NCBI RefSeq assembly: GCF_003813775.1
Contig: NZ_RPDH01000001.1
Coordinates: forward strand, 1-64,000
DNA length: 64,000 nucleotides
Origin: Chitinophaga lutea
Lineage (GTDB): Bacteria > Bacteroidota > Bacteroidia > Chitinophagales > Chitinophagaceae
Direction: 5' to 3'
Shown here: positions 59,462-64,000 of the stretch, one piece after another
How the letters are laid out: each line of letters begins with the position of its first letter
Numbering within the stretch: position 1 is the first letter of the stretch
Notes under the pieces: generated by a model
Seen by the model: only the letters and a program-made list of their open reading frames with translations
Told to the model about the DNA's origin: nothing
Databases searched by the model: none
Translations under genes and position numbers: made by a program

Positions 59462-61210
59462 ATGAATGTAATAAGAGGAATCTGGTTGTTATGCCTGGTA
59501 TCCGCAACCGCGGGAGCATGTAACAAAAGGAACGGAGGAGACCGCGGCAACGGCGGGCAACTGGGAGGAACAGACACGAGCGGAACATTGGTGAAACCCG
59601 ATGATCCGCCCACGGCCAATACAATCGGCTTCTTCATGGACGGGTGGCGGGAACGCACATTCACCGCCCCCGCCTTTACGGAAAAGGCCCCCCCTGCCGC
59701 GGCCGCCTATACGGTAACGGTCGACGCGTCTGCCGTCGCCACGAAAGTATCCCCCGCGCTGTTCGGGAACAACGGCAACATCTTCATGAGCCAGGTGGTG
59801 AACCAGCCCAAACTGATCAATCACCTCATACAGCTGCAGCCCGGCATCATCCGCTTTCCCGGCGGCAACCTGAGCAGCGTGTATTTCTGGAATGCCGCGC
59901 CGGGGCAGCCGCCCGCCGACGCGCCGGCACAACTGGCGGATGCGGACGGCCGGCTCAGCGAAGCGGGTTACTGGTACGGTGGCAACACGGCAGACTGGAC
60001 GATGTCCGTCGCCAATTATTACCGGATGCTGGAGCTGACCGGCAACCAGGGCATCATCACCGTCAACTACGGTTATGCCCGCTACGGCACCGGCACTGAT
60101 CCCGTAGCTGTGGCCGCGCACCTCGCAGCGGAATGGGTGCGGGCCGACAAAGGCCGCACACGCTATTGGGAAGTGGGGAATGAAAGCAACGGCACCTGGC
60201 AGGCGGGATACCGGATCGATGGCGCCGGCAATAAAGACGGCCAGCCACAGCTGGTCAACGGAGACCTATACGGCAAACATTTTAAAGTATTCGCGGACTC
60301 CATGCGCAAAGCCGCCGCTGAAAACGGGAAGCCTATTTTTATCGGCGCGCAGCTGCTGGAGCACGAGCCGGCGATCTGGGCCACCACCACCGACAAAACA
60401 TGGAATACCGGGGTGCTCCGGCAGGCGGGCGCTGCGGCGGATTATTTTATCATCCATAGTTATTATACGCCGTACAATACCAACTCCAATCCACCCGAAG
60501 TACTGGCTTCCGCCGAAACCGTCACCAAAGCCATGGTGGATCACGTGACGGCTTCGGCCCAATCGGCCGGCGTACCCATGAAACCCGTGGCGCTGACGGA
60601 ATGGAATATTTTCGCCGTAGGCTCGCAGCAAATGGTATCACAGGTAAGCGGCATGCATGCCGTGCTGGTGATCGGCGAACTGATGCGCAACCGCTTCGGG
60701 CTGGCCTGCCGGTGGGACCTCGCCAACGCCTGGGAAAACGGCAACGATCACGGGCTGTTCAGCCAGGGCGAAGGCCCCTCCGGTGAACAGCGCTGGGAGC
60801 CGCGGCCGGCGTTTTATTATCTCTACTACTTCCGCCGGTGCCTGGGCGACCGCTTCATCCATACCGGCATTTCCGGTACAGACAGCGGTATCAACGCTTA
60901 CGCGTCCACCTTCAGCTCCGGCGAGGCGGGCGTAACCCTTGTGAACAAGACGAATACCACGCGGGATGTGCAGCTCAGTTTTAAAAACTTCAATCCCGGC
61001 GGGCGGTATTATTGGTACGTGCTGACGGGCGGCGAAGGCGTGAGCAGCTTTTCCCGGAAGGTGTTCGTGAATGGCAATGGGCCCACCGGCATTGCAGGCG
61101 GGCCTGCCGATTATGCGAACGTGAAGGCGTTTAGCGCCGCTGCTTCGAAGGAGATAAAAGTGCAGTTGCCCCCGATGTCGGTGGTGTGCATGGTGGTGGA
61201 AAAGAAATGA
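59462..61210 (+). CDS. Clan GH-A glycoside hydrolase lipoprotein, arabinofuranosidase (GH51)-like
   Basis: This 582-residue lipoprotein has lipobox TAGAC at Cys20, then a Gly/Asn-rich linker. The catalytic barrel starts with VSPALFGNNGNIF and PGIIRFPGGNLSSVYFWNA, a form seen in GH51 and related clan GH-A enzymes. The probable acid/base is Glu241 in YWEVGNESNGTWQAGY and the nucleophile Glu380 in VALTEWNIF. A C-terminal beta domain (INAYASTFSSGEAGVTLVNKTNTT) follows. Clan membership is well supported; the exact family and substrate are not, since endo-beta-glucanases and agarases share the pattern. It follows the surface glycan-binding gene by 2 bases and is the last gene of the operon. Confidence 0.78.
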   Translation: MNVIRGIWLLCLVSATAGACNKRNGGDRGNGGQLGGTDTSGTLVKPDDPPTANTIGFFMDGWRERTFTAPAFTEKAPPAAAAYTVTVDASAVATKVSPALFGNNGNIFMSQVVNQPKLINHLIQLQPGIIRFPGGNLSSVYFWNAAPGQPPADAPAQLADADGRLSEAGYWYGGNTADWTMSVANYYRMLELTGNQGIITVNYGYARYGTGTDPVAVAAHLAAEWVRADKGRTRYWEVGNESNGTWQAGYRIDGAGNKDGQPQLVNGDLYGKHFKVFADSMRKAAAENGKPIFIGAQLLEHEPAIWATTTDKTWNTGVLRQAGAAADYFIIHSYYTPYNTNSNPPEVLASAETVTKAMVDHVTASAQSAGVPMKPVALTEWNIFAVGSQQMVSQVSGMHAVLVIGELMRNRFGLACRWDLANAWENGNDHGLFSQGEGPSGEQRWEPRPAFYYLYYFRRCLGDRFIHTGISGTDSGINAYASTFSSGEAGVTLVNKTNTTRDVQLSFKNFNPGGRYYWYVLTGGEGVSSFSRKVFVNGNGPTGIAGGPADYANVKAFSAAASKEIKVQLPPMSVVCMVVEKK

Positions 61211-61282
61211 GATACAGTAAACAATTTTTGAACGGAGATGCATGATCAAACTCCGGATGCCGGTCCTTTTCTTTACCGAAAA

Positions 61283-61306
61283 GGGCCGACCTTTTTTGGC
61301 CGGCCC
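61283..61306 (-). terminator. Terminator of GH16 gene
   Basis: On the minus strand a 9-bp stem with one G-T pair (GGGCCGGCC with GGTCGGCCC, loop AAAAAA) is followed by TTTTC. It lies about 26 bases past the GH16 stop and between the two convergent genes. Confidence 0.6.
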
Positions 61307-61331
61307 CCTGGAACAATATCCTTCCTGCTAC

Positions 61332-63746
61332 TTACCGGATAGTAAGCTTTTGTGTGCTTTTCCTGTTGTGCGCTTCCAGCACCACCACATAAATACCGGC
61401 GGGAATACCGGCGATGCTCACGGTAAACCGGTTCATGCCTTTTTCTACCCTCACGTCGCGGCGTTGAACGGTTTCGCCGGCCATGTTCAGGATGTTCAGC
61501 CTGCCTTGTGCGGCGGCAGTGCTCTCATGTTTCACCGTGAACTGGCCGCTTGCGGGGTTAGGGTAAATACTGAAGATGCCCTCGGTCTTTTGTTCTTCAG
61601 CCGGCATCGTATGCGCCACGGCCAAAGCGCCGCCGCCGCCGGCCGGTGTGATGCGCAGTTTAAAGTCGTGCGCGGTGGTATAATCCGCCTGCCCGCAGGG
61701 GCCGGGGTCTGTATTCCATGCATCATAAAAGCGGACGCGCATGCGCGTATTGCCGGTAACCGCGGATGCCGGCACACTCACCGTCCGGCTGATGTTCAGC
61801 ACCGTGGCGCTATTGTCCTGGCTGGCGTTACCTGCGGTAAAGAGGGTTTCGCCGGCATCGGTAAAGCTGCCGTTTCCGTTCCAGTCCGCATACACATTCA
61901 CCCGCGACCATTTGGTGTTGTTACTGTTCGTCATGTTGAGCGTAAAGGAATTTCCCTGCGCGGCCGCAATGGAGTCCGCCGTATAATAACCATAACCGTT
62001 CGCCGGGTATGCGCTGTTACTGTAGCTGATGTTATGCCCTGCCCCGGTGCTGGTCAGCGAAGTAATATAACGGTCCGTTGCGTGGGTGCCGCCGGATGCG
62101 GTGCAATAGGACGCGGAACCTCCCGTGCCGCCCTTTTCGAGGGCGATGTCGTCGAGTTTAATGAGGCCGGTGCCGGTGTTGGTGAAAGTCACCTTCACCG
62201 TTTTCACATGATCGCCGTATTCCGTGCCGGTTTTACAATCGAGTACGGATTGTGAAAAAGAGGCAGTCACCGCTGCCGCCGCCAGGTAAATGTTTTGCGT
62301 GGTCCCTTTCACGGGAGTGATATTTTCCACTTTCGCTTCGAGGTTACCCGCCCCGGCTGCCCAATACTTCAGCTGGTAGTTCTGATTATTATCCAGGTAT
62401 ACATACTGCGTGAGGGTTTGCCCCGCAGTCAGCGCAAAACCGTTGCTGCCCGATCTTTGCGCCGTAGCGGAAACGGTAGCGGTCCCTTCCCAGGGTAATA
62501 ACTGCGTACCGTATTCGGCGCCGCCGTTCGGCAATTCGTTGCCGTTCACCACCGGCCACTGGTAACCGCGGATGAAATCCACTTCCATGCTGGCGCTGTC
62601 GCCCGCGCCGTAAATACCCAGGAACACATTCATAAAATGGTTTGCAGATTTGATATCGGTTTTGCCCGACCATTCTTTTTTCAACGCCCCGTTGATGTAG
62701 TATTTGATGCTCGTCGGCGTCCACAGCATGCCATGCGTGGCCCAGCTGGTCTGGTTGGTCAGCGTGGCGTTGTAGGTACCGAGGTTGCCCTGGAAGGTGC
62801 CGTCGGCCGCCACGTTGCCGTGAATGGTGAAGGGGGTGATGGTAGACGTGGCGGCATTGTCGCCCTGCTCGAACACGTCGATCTCGAATACCTGCCCCCT
62901 TGGCCGCACACCGGTTACAGGGCCGGTTTTGGAGGTGAAGGTATTGCCCAGTTCGGCATAATATTTCAGGTCGGGACCGGGTGAATCGAACCAGTAGGCG
63001 GCATTCAGGTTGGTCACCTGGGTGGTATTGCTGCGGCGCACCCTGATCTCGTAGTAACCGCCGCGTTTGTTGTCGAGGTAATTTTCGTTGCTCTGCCAGT
63101 CGTACGTCTGTATCGACGATACCTTCCTCCCGTTGGGCCAGAATGCCTGTGCCGGCGCGGCCGCCGATACCAGCAGCTGTATGCTGCTGCCGGTCATCCG
63201 GTATGCGGGCTGGGGCAACGTATTGGTCTGCATTTTGGTGAGGTTGGTCGTGTCGCGGTAGTCGATGGTGGAGTAATAGTTCGTGCTCCATTTGTTGCGG
63301 TTCAGCAGCGCGTCGTTAAACTCGTCGTGCCAGTACAACTGCATGCCGGCGGGCACCGCCGCGGAGCTTGGAATGGACAGCGATCCCGTTTCGGCGGGGT
63401 CCAGTACCCAGGCTTTGGTGGTGTTCACCATACCGGTGAGTGCGCTGCTGGCGCCGGACGCGTTGTAGGCTTCCACCCAAACGTAATAGTCCGTCAGTGC
63501 GTTCACGGTGGAGATGTAATACCGGCCGGTATTAGCGCCGATGGTGGCGTTGGGGGTGCCGGGTTTGACATTGGCGGTGGACCAGTAGATCCGGTACCCC
63601 TGTTCATTGGCCGCATTGTCCGTCCAGTTCAGGCGTATCCAGCTCCTGGTGCCTGTCAGTTTCAGCGCTGTAGGAGCAGCTGGCGTTTGTGCGATGCTGG
63701 TTACCGCCACCAGCAGGAATGATATAAAGAACAAAAGCTTTTTCAT
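61332..63746 (-). CDS. GH16 glycoside hydrolase with FN3, GEVED and type IX secretion sorting domain
   Basis: This 804-residue exported enzyme has a signal peptide (MKKLLFFISFLLVAVTSIAQ). A fibronectin type III domain spans about 22-112 (APTALKLTGTRSWIRLNWTDNAANEQGYRIYW). The GH16 domain spans about 135-400 (MQLYWHDEFNDALLNRNKW), with catalytic E288-ID-VF-E293 in the GH16 order E-x-D-x-x-E. A beta-sandwich carbohydrate-binding-like part (about 400-550) leads to a GEVED domain (VNVYADWNGNGSFTDAGETLF) and a T9SS type A sorting signal (IFSIYPNPASGQFTV ... GIYVVVLEAHNRKSTQKLTIR). It should be secreted and cut laminarin-, agar- or similar beta-linked glycans outside the cell. It faces the SusC operon, whose GH-A enzyme would act next. 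Confidence 0.9.
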   Translation of the reverse strand: MKKLLFFISFLLVAVTSIAQTPAAPTALKLTGTRSWIRLNWTDNAANEQGYRIYWSTANVKPGTPNATIGANTGRYYISTVNALTDYYVWVEAYNASGASSALTGMVNTTKAWVLDPAETGSLSIPSSAAVPAGMQLYWHDEFNDALLNRNKWSTNYYSTIDYRDTTNLTKMQTNTLPQPAYRMTGSSIQLLVSAAAPAQAFWPNGRKVSSIQTYDWQSNENYLDNKRGGYYEIRVRRSNTTQVTNLNAAYWFDSPGPDLKYYAELGNTFTSKTGPVTGVRPRGQVFEIDVFEQGDNAATSTITPFTIHGNVAADGTFQGNLGTYNATLTNQTSWATHGMLWTPTSIKYYINGALKKEWSGKTDIKSANHFMNVFLGIYGAGDSASMEVDFIRGYQWPVVNGNELPNGGAEYGTQLLPWEGTATVSATAQRSGSNGFALTAGQTLTQYVYLDNNQNYQLKYWAAGAGNLEAKVENITPVKGTTQNIYLAAAAVTASFSQSVLDCKTGTEYGDHVKTVKVTFTNTGTGLIKLDDIALEKGGTGGSASYCTASGGTHATDRYITSLTSTGAGHNISYSNSAYPANGYGYYTADSIAAAQGNSFTLNMTNSNNTKWSRVNVYADWNGNGSFTDAGETLFTAGNASQDNSATVLNISRTVSVPASAVTGNTRMRVRFYDAWNTDPGPCGQADYTTAHDFKLRITPAGGGGALAVAHTMPAEEQKTEGIFSIYPNPASGQFTVKHESTAAAQGRLNILNMAGETVQRRDVRVEKGMNRFTVSIAGIPAGIYVVVLEAHNRKSTQKLTIR

Positions 63747-63766
63747 TGGGTGATTTTAAGTGATGT

Positions 63767-64000
63767 TCAGAATCGGTTTTCCCAGATGATGAATTCGGGG
63801 CCTTGCAGCCACCGGTTCATTAACAATGTGTTGTTGCCCGGTTTGGCGGCCATATTGCCGGCGAGAATGTCCGGCCGGCCATCGCCGTTCACATCCTTGA
63901 CGTCCATGCAAACCCATCTCCCCATCGCGGCCACCTGCTCGTCCGCATATACATCGAACTGCCATGCCTGCCTTTGCAGGAGGTACACGAGCGCCTGTAC
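63767..64000 (-). CDS. FG-GAP/VCBS-type repeat protein, C-terminal end (cut by window edge)
   Basis: The minus-strand frame is open from the window edge to TGA at 63769-63767, 77 residues. It contains a calcium-binding-like repeat, MDVKDVNGDGRPDILAGNM, and ends PEFIIWENRF. The D-V-N-G-D-G-R-P-D-I motif is that of FG-GAP/VCBS propeller repeats of large surface proteins. The start lies outside the window. The GH16 gene follows after 20 bases on the same strand, so the two may be co-transcribed. Confidence 0.65.
   Translation of the reverse strand, partial: VQALVYLLQRQAWQFDVYADEQVAAMGRWVCMDVKDVNGDGRPDILAGNMAAKPGNNTLLMNRWLQGPEFIIWENRF

Noticed and set aside
1..64000. CRISPR array, riboswitch, rRNA or prophage
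   Set aside because: No regularly spaced repeats, no recognisable riboswitch core, no rRNA sequence and no phage structural genes were seen while reading the window.

Overview
The window comes from a Bacteroidota genome, most likely Chitinophagaceae and Chitinophaga-like. Support comes from three SusC/SusD pairs, FecI/FecR-type ECF regulation with an STN-domain TonB receptor, a hybrid two-component system, a type IX secretion (T9SS) C-terminal signal, SusD-linked fasciclin/DUF5007/DUF5008-type lipoproteins, and one promoter of the Bacteroidota TTG-N19-TAnnTTTG type. The genus is inferred. Most of the window is GC-rich. Bases 1 to about 4570 are clearly AT-rich and look acquired.

Layout. 1-4156: the 3' end of an IS256-type transposase, then an AT-rich minus-strand operon. 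It encodes a VKOR-thioredoxin membrane protein with a degenerate C39-like N-terminus, two Cys-rich peptides with double-glycine leaders, a TlpA-like thioredoxin and a small exported protein. 4573-6066: a deleted integrative conjugative element (truncated DUF4134/TraE joined to the C-terminal end of a large serine recombinase) abutting a complete tRNA-Leu(CAG). 6332-9455: GH20 hexosaminidase, an ECF sigma factor with a damaged C-terminus and an epimerase pseudogene. 9536-14415: GH92, a XylR-type regulator and an AraC regulator. 14607-29629: a nine-gene minus-strand polysaccharide-utilisation operon with two SusC/SusD pairs, two fasciclin proteins and three other surface lipoproteins. 30577-37412: ECF sigma, FecR, STN-TonB receptor and two paralogous lipoproteins. 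37571-39583: a second VKOR-thioredoxin locus with two more GG-leader peptides, one only 57 codons long. 40084-48476: assorted single genes (Tat-exported beta-propeller, hydrolase, reductase, Crp-like regulator, HEAT/cytochrome c protein, RNase H, hypotheticals). 48856-63746: a second glycan locus with a hybrid two-component sensor, SusC, SusD, a surface glycan-binding protein, a clan GH-A hydrolase and a convergent GH16 with a T9SS signal. The right edge cuts an FG-GAP-type protein.

How it works together. The two glycan loci follow the usual scheme: surface binding, TonB-dependent import, hydrolases and a dedicated sensor. The GH92 has Gln in place of the catalytic-acid Glu of the GNEP motif, which suggests a mannosyl-phosphate substrate. 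The most novel material is the pair of loci coupling VKOR-thioredoxin fusions to GG-leader Cys-rich peptides. I read these as a disulfide-peptide maturation system whose degenerate C39 domain may recognise leaders. The second locus faces an ECF/FecR/TonB operon that is itself bracketed by two copies of a roughly 55-bp repeat.

Protein family calls are from reading motifs by eye, without database searches.
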